Shown: piece by piece, positions 49,052 through 62,351 of the stretch | Layout: every line of letters starts with the position of its first letter | Numbering within the stretch: the first letter of the stretch is position 1 | Source: Cunninghamella blakesleeana | Lineage: Eukaryota > Mucoromycota > Mucoromycetes > Mucorales > Cunninghamellaceae | Length of the DNA: 64,000 bases | NCBI GenBank assembly: GCA_017871115.1 | Contig: JAFCIZ010000002.1 | Span: 2,005,501 to 2,069,500 of the forward strand | Reading direction: 5' to 3' | The notes under the pieces: generated by a model | Database searches by the model: none | Seen by the model: the letters and a program-made list of their open reading frames with translations, nothing else | What the model was told of the DNA's origin: nothing | Translations under genes and position numbers: made by a program

Positions 49052-51014
49052 TTAATCATAATTTTCTTCACAACCATCTAGTAAAGCGTCCATATTAGGT
49101 GCACAAGTGAATTTTTGTACAATATGACCAAGTTCTACAGCTTTTTTACTTGTTTCATTATTTGTATCTACCACCATGACATTCTCTAAGAAAGACGATT
49201 GCATTCCTTGTTCAATATCTAGTAATACATTTCCTATTTTTAGTTTCATTTTCCCACTTTTATATATAACTATTTTTCCAATTTGTCCATCTGGCATATC
49301 TTCTAAATCCATTGATTTCATTTGTTCTTCAAGTGTAGCGCGTTGTGCTGAAGGTGGTAATTTGGGTTTGCCTTTATTATCGTCTACTTTTTGTTTTCCT
49401 TTATTATTACTATTACTATCATCTTCTTCTTCTGGTTTGACCTCATTCATTTCTTCGTCGTTATCTGTATTAGGTGATTCAAATGTTGGTACAACGGATG
49501 GTAGTTGGAAAAATAATAATTCATCATCAGCAACAGATACTACTTTATTCTATTTAGAAAAAAATATATGGTTATATATTAGTTTATCAACAGGTATATG
49601 TACAAATACAAATTCCATTTTATATTGTTTACCTTTTCATTAACGGCAAAAATATTTTGCGCTGGTGAATCTTCATACATCATCCAAGTTTCCCGACTTT
49701 GTTGTGTTGTTTCTTCATCCACTTGATTCTCTTCTTTTTTATCCATATCCATCCCATTAATTTCTTCATTACTATCGTCATCCATTTTTTCTTTTTTAAC
49801 TATAATATTCAAGTATAAATAAGTTTATGAATAAATAATAATAATAAAAGTCCATATATATGCATATATTTACCTTTGTCTATTAATATATCTTTAGTAT
49901 TTTCTTCTTCATCTTTGACATTTTTTATATCATCCTTTTCATCTGCTGATTTTGTTGTTAACCAAGGTATTTTCTTTTTTGGAGCAGAAAGATCGACAGG
50001 ATCCAAACTACCAGCCAATCTCCCGACATGATCAAAAACAGTTGGGGTATATCCATCCGTTGCATTAGCAAATAATACGTTGATATCAGTTTCTGATCCA
50101 TTCTCTGTCTCAAACCTTGATGATGCGTCGCCTCCATATGTTGCAAAAGATCCACTAGATGCTGCATATCCATTTCGTGCACGAGAAGCTGTCAAAAAAA
50201 TAAAGAAATAAAAACCATCCGTTATATGAATTATACATGTAATCGCTTTATGTATATAAATGTATATATAAAGTATATATAACTTACATATTGCTGATGG
50301 ACCAAGAGAGAATATACCAGATGCTGTGACTTCTTCAACAATTAATCCACGACCACGACCTCTACCTCTTCCTCCTCCTCTACCTCTACCCCGAAAATCA
50401 CCTCTTCCACGGTTACTACGGAATCCATCACGCCCTTCTTTTTCTTTTGATGTATCTTCGACTGAACTAAAATATCAATAATAATAATAATAATAATAAT
50501 AAATGTAAATACGTAGAAAAGTCAATAGATATTCATGTGTATATATTTATTATTTGTAACTTACACTTCTTTTTTATTACGTTTAGTTGGAATGGTAGGT
50601 TTGAATTTCATCTACAATAACGATCAAATATATATATAGCGTTATTTGTTATACAAGTATAATATTGACATTTTGCTTTTAAAACCTATTATTTATTATT
50701 AAATATTCCATATATATATACATATATATTACCTTTGTAGTGCCGCCTCTTGTTTTTTGTCCATGAACACTTTGAAGTCTTCCTTCAGAGGCTTCTGATC
50801 TTATAGTTCCTAATTGTCCACTTGATTTTGTATCACTTGTTGAAGCCGTTGTATCAGTTAAAGGTTGTTCGGTAGTTGGTGTGTTATCATTAGTTTCAGA
50901 TCGAGAAGAAGGTGATCCTCTATCTCCACGTCCTCTACCTCGAATAGTAGGTGCAAATCTTCTTGTTTGCTTTTTAACTGAAGATGCTGTTGTATTTTCT
51001 GATGGATTTGACAT
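49052..51014 (-). CDS. RPC53: RNA polymerase III subunit RPC4 (Rpc53)
   Basis: Multi-exon gene; the start is the ATG at 51014 (MSNPSENTTASSVKKQTRRF) because the upstream frame is a Lys run without ATG. The N-terminal half is low-complexity with RGRGRG repeats, FKPTIPTKRNKK and a LIVEEVTASGIFSLGPSA segment, typical of RPC4. The C-terminal conserved domain reads MPDGQIGKIVIYKSGKMKLK, then IGNVLLDIEQGM, SFLENVMVVD and LGHIVQKFTCAPNMDALL, all in family order. RPC4 pairs with RPC5 in the TFIIF-like module that acts in initiation, termination and reinitiation on tRNA and 5S genes. An acidic linker (KPEEEDDSNSNNKG) precedes the domain. Confidence 0.92.
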
Positions 51015-51244
51015 TTTTTTTTTTTTTTTTTTTTTTAGCAAGAAAAAAATTATTTAAGCAAAATAAGTAAAAAAAAAAAAAAAGGGTAAAAATATTATAT
51101 TTTTTTTTTCAGCCACGCTTATTTTTTTTTAAAATCCCGCACTCAATCATTGTATACAGTAATTCTTTAATGCATGATAAATATATATCCCCACAACCTT
51201 TTTTTAACACCATCGTATATACATTATCATTGTTTAATTTTTAC

Positions 51245-51275
<31 letters not shown>

Positions 51276-51755
51276 ACGTTAATAATACTACGGTAAAAAA
51301 ATAATAGCTTAGAGTCACTTTTTACTCGTTTCTCCTTTTTGTATTGTTGTTTCTTTTAAGGATATACTATAAAAAGAATAAATCTATTTAAATGCACTTA
51401 TGATTGTGTTTGTTTTAATTTTAAATTTAGTTTTATTATGTATCACTTTTATATACTTGAATAAAATCTATTTTTTTTTTAATAAATATGATAATATCTC
51501 TTGTAATTTATAACGTAACTAGATTCCTTTTTAAAACAAAAACAGGAAAAATAAAATTTTAAACTCGAATATTTTTATGGGTTTATGATTTTGAATCACC
51601 AAAATAAAATAACTTTTATTCTTATATTATTAGTATTATTTGTAAACAATATATAAAAAAAATATGTATGTATCCATAAAAATATTTATTAATATACATG
51701 TATATATAATACGTACCCTATATTATTTTAATGTATACCAAGATTTGTTGAAAGA
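51015..51755. other. Intergenic, RPC4 promoter and class V enzyme 3' flank
   Basis: 741 nt of A+T-rich sequence with a poly-A tract of about 26 nt at 51246-51271. No gene was seen. Confidence 0.55.
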
Positions 51756-53499
51756 TTATTGTTCCAAATCTTTACACACTTTTAACAGTGCATTAGCAAC
51801 ATATTTAAAGTCATCCAAATCATTGTATACTTGAGCACTAAAACGAACATACCAATTGTTATTGTGAAAATAAACAGGTGCCTGTTTTTATAATAATAAT
51901 TATAACAGTTATGAATTGTGATATGATATAAATACACCTTTTTTATATACTATATTTATATTTACCATGCAATTATGCTCATAGATTAATTTATCAATGA
52001 AGGCTTGAATAATATCATTTTCTGAATATTTAGGATGAGGATAGAGTGGTAATCTTACATTTGACATACAAGCGGTCAATGTTTCTTCATCATTTTCTAA
52101 TACATTAGTCCCCAATATATCTGCAGCAACATTTGCCCCAGTAACTGCTAAATCATGACAATATTCCATAATTTTTTCTTCTCCGCCTAATGATTTTCGA
52201 TATTTCATCACTATAAAATGCATAAATATATATACATGGTAGTCAGTTTGGATGAAGAGTTCGATCGGCATTATACACAAATAAATATAAATAAAGATTA
52301 AAAAAAAATGCTATTTTACCCTCTTCTACACATAAAAAAGTACTAAAATCGGAAGTTCCTGGCCTATTGTATTATAATAAAAATAAACAAACAATAAGTA
52401 AATATAACAAACAACCTAATGCTTTTTATTATATTAGGGTAATTTTTTTTTTTCAGTTTTTTTATGCCTCTACCAATTAAACTCCGCCTGAAAGTTGGAT
52501 GTAACATCTTTTTCTTTATTTGTATGATGTTTATAAGCAGAATTAATAACGGCAGGATGAATTAAATGTTGATTTCGGGTTGGTACATAAGCTACTGATA
52601 ATCCTCGAGGGCATAATAACCACTTTTTTTTTTTTCAAAAAATAATAATAATAATAAATAAATTGGGAGATAAAATAATTAGAATAGTGCTTATTTTATA
52701 TATAATTATATGTTATATTTATCTTTGTTTTTATTTATTTACTTTATGTGCATTGGTAACGAAGAAATCAGGATCTATTTCATGTAAATTTACGCTTATT
52801 TGGCCAATGGCATGAGCGGCATCAACACAAGATAAAATATTATATTCTTTTAGCAACTTTACTACACGTTCAAAAGGAAACCTAACGCCAGGTACCGAAG
52901 TAATAGCATCCATAACCGCAAGTTTTATGGGTTGAGAAGATCCTTGATATTCTTTCTCGATAGCCATCCGAACATTATCTACTATCTCATCATCAGAAAG
53001 TGGATATTTTAATTCTACTTGTACTAATTGAGCTTCAAAAGAATCATGTACATAAACTAAAGTTTTTTCAACGGAGTTATAAGCAGTATTAAACTAAATA
53101 AAAGAGGAAATTCATTATTGTTGTTGTTATTATTAGTCTATTTTTTTACTTTTTTGTTACAAGCTTTTATTTTATAAAACTCACACAAAGGACTTTATCA
53201 GCTTTATTAAGAATAAGGCTACGTATAATGGCATTCATTCCAACTGAACAATTAGTAATAAATACTAATTCATCCATATCACAGTGCAATAGGTCAGCTA
53301 TGATTTTTCTATTTTTATCCAATAAAGGGAACATATCACGTCTTAAAAACTTATCAGGGTTTATTTCAGCTTGTTGCTGATAATGATGTAAAGTTTTTTG
53401 AATAATTTTTGGATAAGTACCATAAGAGCCATGGTTAAGAGAAATATAGTTTTCATCAAAGAAAAAATCTGATCGTAAACCTCTACCAAACTTAGTCAT
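51756..53499 (-). CDS. Class V aminotransferase-fold PLP enzyme (isopenicillin-N-epimerase/Egt2-like)
   Basis: Multi-exon PLP enzyme starting MTKFGRGLRSDFFFDENYIS. It shows LNHGSYGTYPKIIQ, NPDKFLRRDMFPLLDKNR, ELVFITNCSVGMNAIIRSL, VMDAITSVPGVRFPF and CVDAAHAIGQI. The Schiff-base lysine is in VTNAHKWLLCPRGLSVAYVP, where the intron falls directly after HK. This layout is shared by isopenicillin-N-epimerase-like proteins, L-cysteine desulfhydrases and fungal hercynylcysteine sulfoxide lyase (Egt2), which makes ergothioneine. The choice among these is open. The gene diverges from the Kin1 kinase; no partner Egt1 is in the window. Confidence 0.83.
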
Positions 53500-53856
53500 A
53501 TTTTTATTTTTTGTTTTTGGGATTGTGAAAAAAAAAAAAAAATAAATGAAAGAGAGGGGTGCGAGCATAAAAATGTTTCACCGGTAGGTAAAAAAAAAAA
53601 AACGGAGTTCCAATAAACTAATTTAATGCTATTAAAATTTTTTAGTTTTCGTTTTTTTTTTTTCTCTTTTCTCTTCTTATTTCAAAAAGATATATATATA
53701 TATATATATACATATATTCATACTTTTATTTAATTTTCTAAAGAAACATATATATATATATATATTTATTTATTATAATTGTATTATTATTATTTAAATA
53801 GAAAAAATTAACAGCAACAACAACAATAATAATAAAAATATATACACACCTTTAAT
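53500..53856. promoter_or_regulatory. Divergent promoter, PLP enzyme / Kin1
   Basis: 357 nt with T-runs and (AT)n runs (53690-53712 and 53750-53766) and CAACAACAA near the Kin1 start. No defined site was recognised. Confidence 0.5.
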
Positions 53857-55387
53857 ATGGTGATACCATATTTACTTGAAGAATGGCAACGTGAAGCTGA
53901 TATTGTAACCAAAGATGAACAGGGTATAGTTAAAGCTGTGGGAAATTATTTTTTAAAGCAAACTTTAGGAAAAGGGTCTATGGGAAAAGTTAAGCTTGGT
54001 GTTCACGTTACATCTGGTGCAAAGGTAAAAAAAAAAAAGTTTATAAATAAATAAAATGACCAATACTATTAACATTAATATCAATAATTAGAAGTATACT
54101 AAATAATATAATAATAATTTTTTATTTATTTTATTATATTAAATAAACAAACATTTATACATATATATATAATAGGCAGCCATAAAAATAGTACCACGTG
54201 CTCCACGTTTAAGAAAATTAACAGCAAAAGAGATATCTAGAGAAATAAGAGCGGTTAGAGAAGGACATTTAATGATGTTACTTAATCATCCCCATATAGT
54301 ACACCTACGTGATATGATAGCCGGAAGTCATTATTATTATTTTCTAATGGACTTTGTTAGTGGTGGTCAATTATTACATTATATTGTGAAAAGAGATCGA
54401 TTGACTGAAAAACATGCTCGCCATTTTAGTCGCCAAATAGTTAGTGCGCTGGATTATATGCATCGTAATTCTGTGGTTCATCGTGATCTCAAGATTGAAA
54501 ATATATTGGTTGATAAAACGGGTCATAATATTAAAATCATTGATTTTGGTCTGTCAAATTTATTTTGTCCAGAGAGACAATTAACTACTTACTGTGGCTC
54601 TTTGTATTTTGCAGCACCAGAATTATTAAATGGCTGTCCTTATCGTGGTCCTGAAATTGATGTATGGAGTTTTGGTGTAGTATTATATGTCATGATTACT
54701 GGTTCCGTGCCCTTTGATGATAAGTCTTTACCTGGTTTACATGAAAAAATCAAACGTGCTCAAATAGCCTATCCTGCTCATATCTCTTCCTCATGTCATA
54801 ACTTATTATCTCGTATTTTTGTCAGTGAATCTCAACAACGTATTACTTTGGCAGATATTATCCTTCACCCTTGGCTAAATGAAGGCCATTCAAATTATAT
54901 ACAAAACTATTTACCTTATCGTGAACCACTCAGTTTACCTTTAGATGAAACGGTATTACAACATATGACGTATGGATTCAATTTGGGTTCAATAGAGGAT
55001 ATACGGATGAAACTGGAAGTTATTTTACAATCGTCTGTCTATCGTATATCGGCAACTCATGTCTCGGAAGTTCAGTTGAATACTTTAAATCAACTACGAA
55101 AAAAAAGATCGTCATTATCCTCTTCTGCCTCCTCCTCAAATTCTTCTACACCCAGCAAAGGTAATTCGAAAAAAAAGAAAAAATTTCCCGATACATTACC
55201 ATCACCTCCATCAGTAGCAAATCATATTATATGGGGTTCATATAATGATCCACAAAATGTACCAGCTGCCTATCATCCACTTTTATCTATTTATTATTTA
55301 ACAAGAGAAAGACTGCAACTTTTAAAAGAAACAAAAATTCAACTTCAGAAAAACAAAATCGATTATTCAGTAGTTTATAATTATAAC

Positions 55388-55431
<44 letters not shown>

Positions 55432-56413
55432 ACTTAATCATAGCTTGATTTCTCCTTCTCCATCCTCTTCTAACACACCCCAATTAGTATCGGAAAATAT
55501 AAATAATTCTATTGTAGAGGTAAGACAGCCTTCTATTCAACAACAGGATGATATTCATCATGGATCACCAAATATAGAAACGAACTATGAAAAAGGATAT
55601 TTAGAAAATAATGATGACTATCAGCACCATCATGATTGTCAGTATTTACAACCAATAAGTAATTCACAGCATCATCAGAGCGAAAAAAATCAAAGACACC
55701 AACACCAACGGAAAATTAATTACGAAAATAATACCAATAATAATGATGATCATATAAATAATAAAAATGGCTATCGATCACCTAATGAACTATTCTATGA
55801 AAACCAATTCGAAACAAAACTACCTTTACCATCACCAATCGTTTATTCCATATCACCTACTCCTACAACTAATGAGCCTTCACCATTAATCCCATCGACC
55901 CCTTTATCCCCAACTGATACTACTACTACTACATTATCAAAAGAAAAAGCTAATTTTTTTATGAAATTTAGTTCATTATTTAAAAAAAAAGAGCAATATA
56001 ATGCAAAAAGAAAACTGAACTATAAAAATAATATAACTGATACGAAACAGGCTAAAAAGAAAATAATAGATCCAACAGATGTAGTAGAAACAAAAAAAAA
56101 AACTTTATCAGCATTCTCCATGGACCAAGATGCATTAATTAAAAAAAATGAAATAACACCAACACAACATCAGCTACATCAACAAAAACAACAGCAACAA
56201 AGCCATCATCATCATCATTCACTTTCAAGTGCATCTTCTTCGTCATCTACTGCATGTATTAGTATAAACCCATCATCAAAAGAAAATTCAATCATAAAAC
56301 ATACTAATCATAAAAATAATAATAATATACATCATAAAAATTCAGGTTGGATAGCTAGGCGTTTAAACGCTTGGATTGACAATACTTCTATCTTAAATCG
56401 TCATGTGTCTTGA
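53857..56413 (+). CDS. KIN1: Kin1/Par-1-type serine/threonine kinase
   Basis: Two exons; the intron falls between GAK and AAIKIVP just before the ATP-binding lysine. The N-terminal lead EEWQREADIVTKDEQG is typical of Kin1. The kinase domain shows LGKGSMGKVKLG, the AAIK lysine, MDFVSGGQLLHYI, VVHRDLKIENIL, IIDFGLSN, TTYCGSLYFAAPELL and DVWSFGVVLYVMITGSVPFD. After it comes the Kin1-specific block YLPYREPLSLPLDETVL with MTYGFNLGS. Kin1/2 and Par-1/MARK kinases control polarity, exocytosis and, in yeast, the unfolded protein response. The long C-terminal part is Asn/Gln/His-rich (an AAT-encoded Asn run at about 55384-55429) and lacks a clear KA1 domain, which the family usually has at its end. 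Confidence 0.88.
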
Positions 56414-56771
56414 TTAACTGATACAAAATAGAAATCTGTTTCCTAAAAAAATTATTATTATTTAGATTATATCATTCATTCATACTTTTATTTTATTTTT
56501 TCATTTTTCATCTATTATATTATTTATTTATTGTTTTTCATTTGTTATTGTATTTATTTAGTGTATATATCATTCATGTAATTAATTTATTCACTACTCT
56601 ATTAATATTCGATCATTTATAAAATTTAAAAATAAATAATTAAAAGTATACTTTTTACTAATTGGGGAATCTTATATTGTTTATATGTAATAGTTTAATG
56701 ATAAAAAAAAAAAAAAGAATGGATGGATAGTAGAATAGAATAGTTATATATTTGTATATATACATTATAAA
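56414..56771. other. Convergent intergenic, no gene seen
   Basis: 358 nt of A+T-rich 3' flanks of the Kin1 and Swa2-like genes. Confidence 0.5.
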
Positions 56772-59451
56772 TTACATTTTATTATTTGTTCTAAAATCAT
56801 CCCATGCTTGATTAAGTACAGTAAAAACACCACTTGCCAATAACCGTTGTTCTACAGTTGCTGAGGATGATAGCTATATAAATAATGAAAATATGAAAAA
56901 ATTATTTAGTATATTTCTTTTTTTAGAAAAAAAATAACAGAGAAATAAAGTGGACAATTATCATTATCATATAATATAAATTACCTTATCAGGATGAACT
57001 TTTGCAATGGCTTTCATATAACATATTTTAACTTTTTTTGGTTCCAATAATTCATTAATAGTAGCACCCTGCCATTGAACACTTGGCCATAAAACAGTAT
57101 CCAATGTAGTTAATAAAGCTCGAAGGTTTTTTTCTTTTCCTTTTTTCCAACTTTGAATACGCATATCAACTATATCTGTTTTTTCTAAACGTTCTGCTTC
57201 TTCTTTTGCCAATTTTGCTTGTCGTTCCCGCATTTCTTTAACTGCCTTACTTGGTGGCTCATTATTATTATTGTTATTATTAAATTCAAATATACTGTAG
57301 TCCAAATCAGGAAAGGCTGAAGAGGATGCTGCACTGTTATTAGTGTTATTATTATTGTTGAATCCATTTGAATTAAAGGCGTTATTATTACTGTTAAAAT
57401 AATTGCTGGTGTTATTATTTTTATTTGATGATGGTGTTGATGATGCTGTATGCGAATAGCCGGGAGAAGTAAAAGATGAAGCTGCATTTTTATTTGTTGT
57501 TGCTGTAGTAGTAGGCGGAGGGGATGTTGATGAAGACTGACATCTTTTCAAACCTTGTCGCGCTTTCCCATCATTTAAATCAATACTTATTAACTCTTCA
57601 TATATACTTTGAGCTTCCTTTAATCTCATAGTGGACTCTAATGCCGCTGCTTTTCGGTGTAGCGCTTTCACCAACTGATCATGCCATTGAAAACTAATTC
57701 CCCCTTCTAATGTTGTGGCTTTATCCTTTGGTTCGTTGCGACATCGATCACGAGCTCGTTCAATAACAAAATTACAATCTATTAAACATTGACGATATTG
57801 CCCATTTTTCAAACGTGCTGCTGCTCTATTATTACTGATAATGGCTGAAAGATCATGTATTTGGGGTAAAATGGCCAAAGCTTGTGAATATGATTTTTCT
57901 GCTTCTCCATAATAACCTAATTTATATAAATCATTTCCATGATTTCTTGCCTTGATTACTTTTTTAATAATATCAGCGCCAATAACCGTTTTGCTATTTT
58001 CTGATGAAGTTGGTGTATTGTTCTCCTTTGGATGGGGCGGTAATGGTGAAGAGAATGATGTTGATTTAGCTACATATGGTTTTGAGTTAGGTTGTGGTAC
58101 ATTATTTTGCTGCTGTTGTTGCTGTTGTTGCTGTTCGTTTTGCTTTTGTTTTTTTAAAGCTTCTAAATAATTTTTTCGTCTTATTTCCTGCTGTCTTTGC
58201 CATTCTTTTTCATTTGTTAATATATCATCATCTGATGAGTCATTTTCATTATCATTTTGTTCATTATTTTTCCTTAATGGCTTAGGTGGATAGGTAGTTC
58301 TTTCAGTGTTTTGTGATTGTTTAATATTAGATGAGGAAGTATTTTTATATGAATTTGTTGAGCTCTTGGTTGGTACTGGTGTAGGTTTAGTAGATTCAAA
58401 TATGGATCGTTTTTTTTGAAAATCGTTATCTGTACTGGATTGTATTAATATATCTAATGCTCCTTGCAATGTTTTATCTGCGCAATTTTCTATGGCCATT
58501 TGCGCTTTATTCGTATCAAACCCCATATCAACCAATTGAGCTAATATGCTATCATATTTACCATTCTTCCCAGCAGTAGTATTGTGTATATTTATATTTT
58601 GTGGTGTTGATGTTGATGTAGCCGACTAGAATAAAATAATAAAAATAGGAATAATATAAATATTAACAAATGAAAATAAAAATCAGGTAGCTCTTCAAAG
58701 CTTTCCTTGTAGATATACACACATACAAAAAAAAAAAAAACTTACATAAAACTGAGTTGATGATGGAATAAAAGAATGACTTGTATAATTATCCTTTGAT
58801 ATTGGCTTTATTTCAAAATATCCTGGGTTTAACTTAGTATTGCTTTTATTTTCCACGTTGTTAGATTGTTTTATATTATTCAGAGTATTGCTTTCTTTAT
58901 TTTCATGGTTAGATTTATATTGTGCACTGGAGTTAATTGTAGAAGATGTAGGAGAACTAAGAGTTGTAAAATAATAATAATAATCATATAATAAATGTCA
59001 ATTAAAACTTATATTTACTTTCATAAAAAATAAATGAAATGAAATGAAATATTAAAAATATTTACATGAATCCATTATACTGGGATGATTTTTTTGAATT
59101 GTTGATAGTATTATTAGAAGAAAAAGATGGTACAGAGTTCTTTGTTATAGGCGATTTTGCAGAATTTTTATCAACATGGCTTGACATTGGAGAAGTATGT
59201 ATTTCATTATCTAGTAAATTCTTTGTTGAAGAGGATGAATACAAGTATAAATGATGTATTGATAATTGAGGTGTAGGTCGTTGATACCTTTTATATCTTC
59301 CATCAGTATTAAATTGCCGGTCCACCTTTGGATGAGAATTGTTGGGTTGCACAGTAGTGCCACTATGTAAAGGTGATGAGGGTTTCATGTTTTCTTTATT
59401 CGAAAGATATGATGGTTTATTAGGAATAATAGGTACATTGCTGCTTTTCAT
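56772..59451 (-). CDS. SWA2: Auxilin/Swa2-like protein (UBA, TPR and J domain)
   Basis: Cofactor that recruits Hsp70 to uncoat clathrin vesicles. The start is the ATG at 59451 (MKSSNVPIIPNKPSY). A long Ser/Asn/Pro-rich N-terminus spans exons 59.45-58.6 kb. A UBA domain reads LAQLVDMGFDTNKAQMAIEN and GALDILIQ. A TPR part follows: ARNHGNDLYKLGYYGEAEKS, YSQALAILPQ, SNNRAAARLKNGQYRQCL and LHRKAAALESTMRLKEAQSI. The C-terminal J domain has LWPSVQWQGATINELL, VKICYMKAIAKVHPDK and, after a final intron, SSATVEQRLLASGVFTVLN and AWDDFR. The UBA-TPR-J order is that of yeast Swa2/Aux1. Many Asn codons occur between TPR and J. A clathrin-box motif was not seen with certainty. Confidence 0.9.
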
Positions 59452-60181
59452 TTTATAAAAATAAAACAAAATAATATATTAATATTAAAATATAATATTA
59501 AGATAATTATAAAAAAGGTAGAAAAGAAGAGAATAGAATAGAATAAGAGAAAATAAGTTAAAAAAAAAAGCAATGCAGCCTTTTTATATTTTTTTTAGTA
59601 AAATTTAAACCCATTTTTTTTTTTCATCCTCAGGTAAAAATCGTCCAAAAATAGTTTTAAATCTAAAAATAATGTAACAAAGAGTAGAATTTAAAAAAAA
59701 TACACCAAGTTAAATATTAATTTATCTTCATAAATAAACAACCAATTCACTTGGTTTTTTTAACAGAATAATATATTAGTCATTTAATTGATGTAAGTTA
59801 AATTTCATACCCATAATCATAAGCATTTATTGTTTAAATTTAGTATACTGACCCAAGCTAAGTATTCATTTTTCCATATAAATAACACAAGCAATTTTAT
59901 ACTATGCTTCCATAATTATTTGTTAATTATTGACTTTTTTATTTATTTTATAAAAAAAGACTATATTATTGTCCTAAAATTTATGAACTGTTTTATTATA
60001 TTTGATGTTTTTATAAGTTATTTTATACTTAATAAATTATAATACAGTAACAAAATAAATAATTAGTATTTTCTTTTTTATGAAACAATATGCCATTAGA
60101 ATTATATTATGGGTATATAAATATATATATGATTAATGTGTTAAAATAAATAATGCTAAAAATTGATGATATATATATATA
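59452..60181. other. Intergenic, Swa2-like promoter and NPP 3' flank
   Basis: 730 nt of A+T-rich sequence. An open frame at 59830-60042 (+) is Phe/Ile-rich low complexity without homology that I can see. No element was recognised. Confidence 0.5.
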
Positions 60182-62351
60182 TTAAACTTCAAATTCGCTA
60201 CACAATGTGCAGTTATTAGGAGAGGGTTCTAAATTTAATAAGTCAGCAACAAAATGATATACTTCAGTGTTTTGAAATGGTTTTAGAATCGCACCACGAC
60301 CCCATTTTCTTTCCACTCTAGGCCCACGAGCCATAAAAATAGCACGCATTTCATAAGCAAAATTATCATATCCATGAATACCACGGGGTCGGTAATCACC
60401 GTCTGCTGTGTTATTAAATTCTGAATGTAAAGCAAAAGAGTATCCTACATCTGGTATAACTACAATAGGCGCGATTCGTTGATTATTACTATAGTGGTAT
60501 TTATCAGGAACATCTTCACGTAAATAAACACGAAAATGGGTATCATTATGCTGTTTAGTGTAATTGATAAATTCATTGTAGATCTGTTCAACTGCATATG
60601 GTGGGGCGCTTTCCTTTGGTCGAAGATTTAATAATGGCCAGGCTTCTCTATCCATTAGGTATGATCGCGATTGGGGTGAAATAATATCGTCATAATATAT
60701 TACTCTTGATTTGTGTGTTTGTGCCATTCCATGATCGCTAACCTAATAATGGTTATTAAATATAAAATTAGTTTATAATTCAATGGACATCGGGATATAT
60801 TTTTATTTTTATTTTTATTTATGTATGCTTTATCTACTTACAATGACAACATGTACATGAGAATCAAGATTTCGTTCCGTTAAACCATCGAGCAAATATC
60901 CAATTGCATCATCCATATTTTTTAAAACTGAATTTAACTAATAAAATATTATATATATATATTTAGTATTACTATAAAATAACCATTCTAAAATAATTAT
61001 TTTTATTTATCGTATAGCTACTTACTTGAGCTCCATCTGGTCCACCACCATGTCCTTTTTGATCAACTTGAGGAATATAAACCGATATCATTTGTGGCCG
61101 TTTTTCTAAAGGTGCATCTAACCATTCCAAAACAGTATCCATTTTTGATTGTGCAGTGAATTCTCTTTTATAGTCAATAAAATAATCAGCTTTCATTGTT
61201 GGTACACCAGATCCAGGCCACATCACCACACCGGAAAGTTTACCCTGGGAGCTTGCAGTTTTCCAGATCTATGCATACAGAATAATAAGAAAAAGTAAAT
61301 AAATGAAAAAATGTTGTATATTTATTTAAATATTACATATTTTACTTACAGGTTCACCTTTCCACCATTTTGGATGTTGACTTATTTCTGGTTTTTTATG
61401 AATAAATTTTTCATGTAAATTTGGATCATAAAATTCATTGCCTATTATTCCATGAGCTTCTGGATATAAACCTGTTACTAAGGTCCAATGATTTGGGAAA
61501 GTAATAGACTAAATTACATTAAAATGTTAAAACAACAATATATATATAATAATCTATGAATTTAAATTTATAAAAAATATGGATATTAAAAGTAGAAATG
61601 TTATGAATCACTTACTGGAAAGGAGGGTAACATATATTCTGCTTGTACCCCTTTCAAACCTATAATTAGTGTAAATATATATGAAAATTAACATGTACAT
61701 GTATATGAAATTAAAAAATAAGAAATTAAAATAAATGTTAGTAAATATATATATATATATATATGTGTGTGTATATTAGTGTGTATGTGTGCTATGTATT
61801 TATATATTACCAAAATTCAAAATATTTGGAGTAACACCTCGTTCAAGATAATCATTTCTAAAACCATCCAAAGATATTAATATTACAGTAGGTCCAAAAT
61901 AGTGAGTACCATTATAATATGATTTTTCAATTTTGTCGTAACGCCTTGTTGAAAACGGTAAATGGATACCATAAGTAAGCGACTTTCCTAATAGAAGTGC
62001 TAAGCTTATCAATATAAGTATAAATAGCCACTTAAGTATATATGAATTCTATTAGTTTTATAAAGTATAAAAAAAATATCTATTAATATTAAAATTACCA
62101 ATAACACTATTATCCTTAGCATTCTGTATAATATCATTATACTATCTATTGAAAGTTACCCAGTAAATCCTTAATCTATTTCGATGTTGCTGTTGTCGCG
62201 TTTGAGGTTTCTGTTCAGGACTTGTACCCATTTCCACGTTTACCATTATATGGTCTTTTTCCAATGTATTCCCCTGATCAGTTGCTACTGATATATCAGG
62301 TGTATTTTTTCTAGCACGTTGCAATAAAGATGAATCATTACGAATCGACAT
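60182..62351 (-). CDS. Nucleotide pyrophosphatase/phosphodiesterase (NPP family), type II membrane
   Basis: Multi-exon enzyme of the alkaline phosphatase superfamily that hydrolyses nucleotide pyrophosphate or phosphodiester bonds outside the cytosol. An N-terminal cytosolic tail of about 65 residues is followed by one membrane anchor (WLFILILISLALLLGKS), so the catalytic part lies in the lumen or outside. Metal and catalytic motifs: VILISLDGFRNDYL, the Thr nucleophile in PSITFPNHWTLVTGLYPE, PQVDQKGHGGGPDG, VVIVSDHGMAQT and GIHGYDN. It ends CTLCSEFEV. Yeast Npp1/Npp2 are close analogues. The second exon has two in-frame acceptors six codons apart (after AATAG or CTTAAG), so the segment NSYILK before the anchor is uncertain. 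Confidence 0.9.

Noticed and set aside
59830..60042. 70-residue open frame (+)
   Set aside because: Phe/Ile/Asn low complexity from A+T-rich spacer, no splice partners and no family resemblance.
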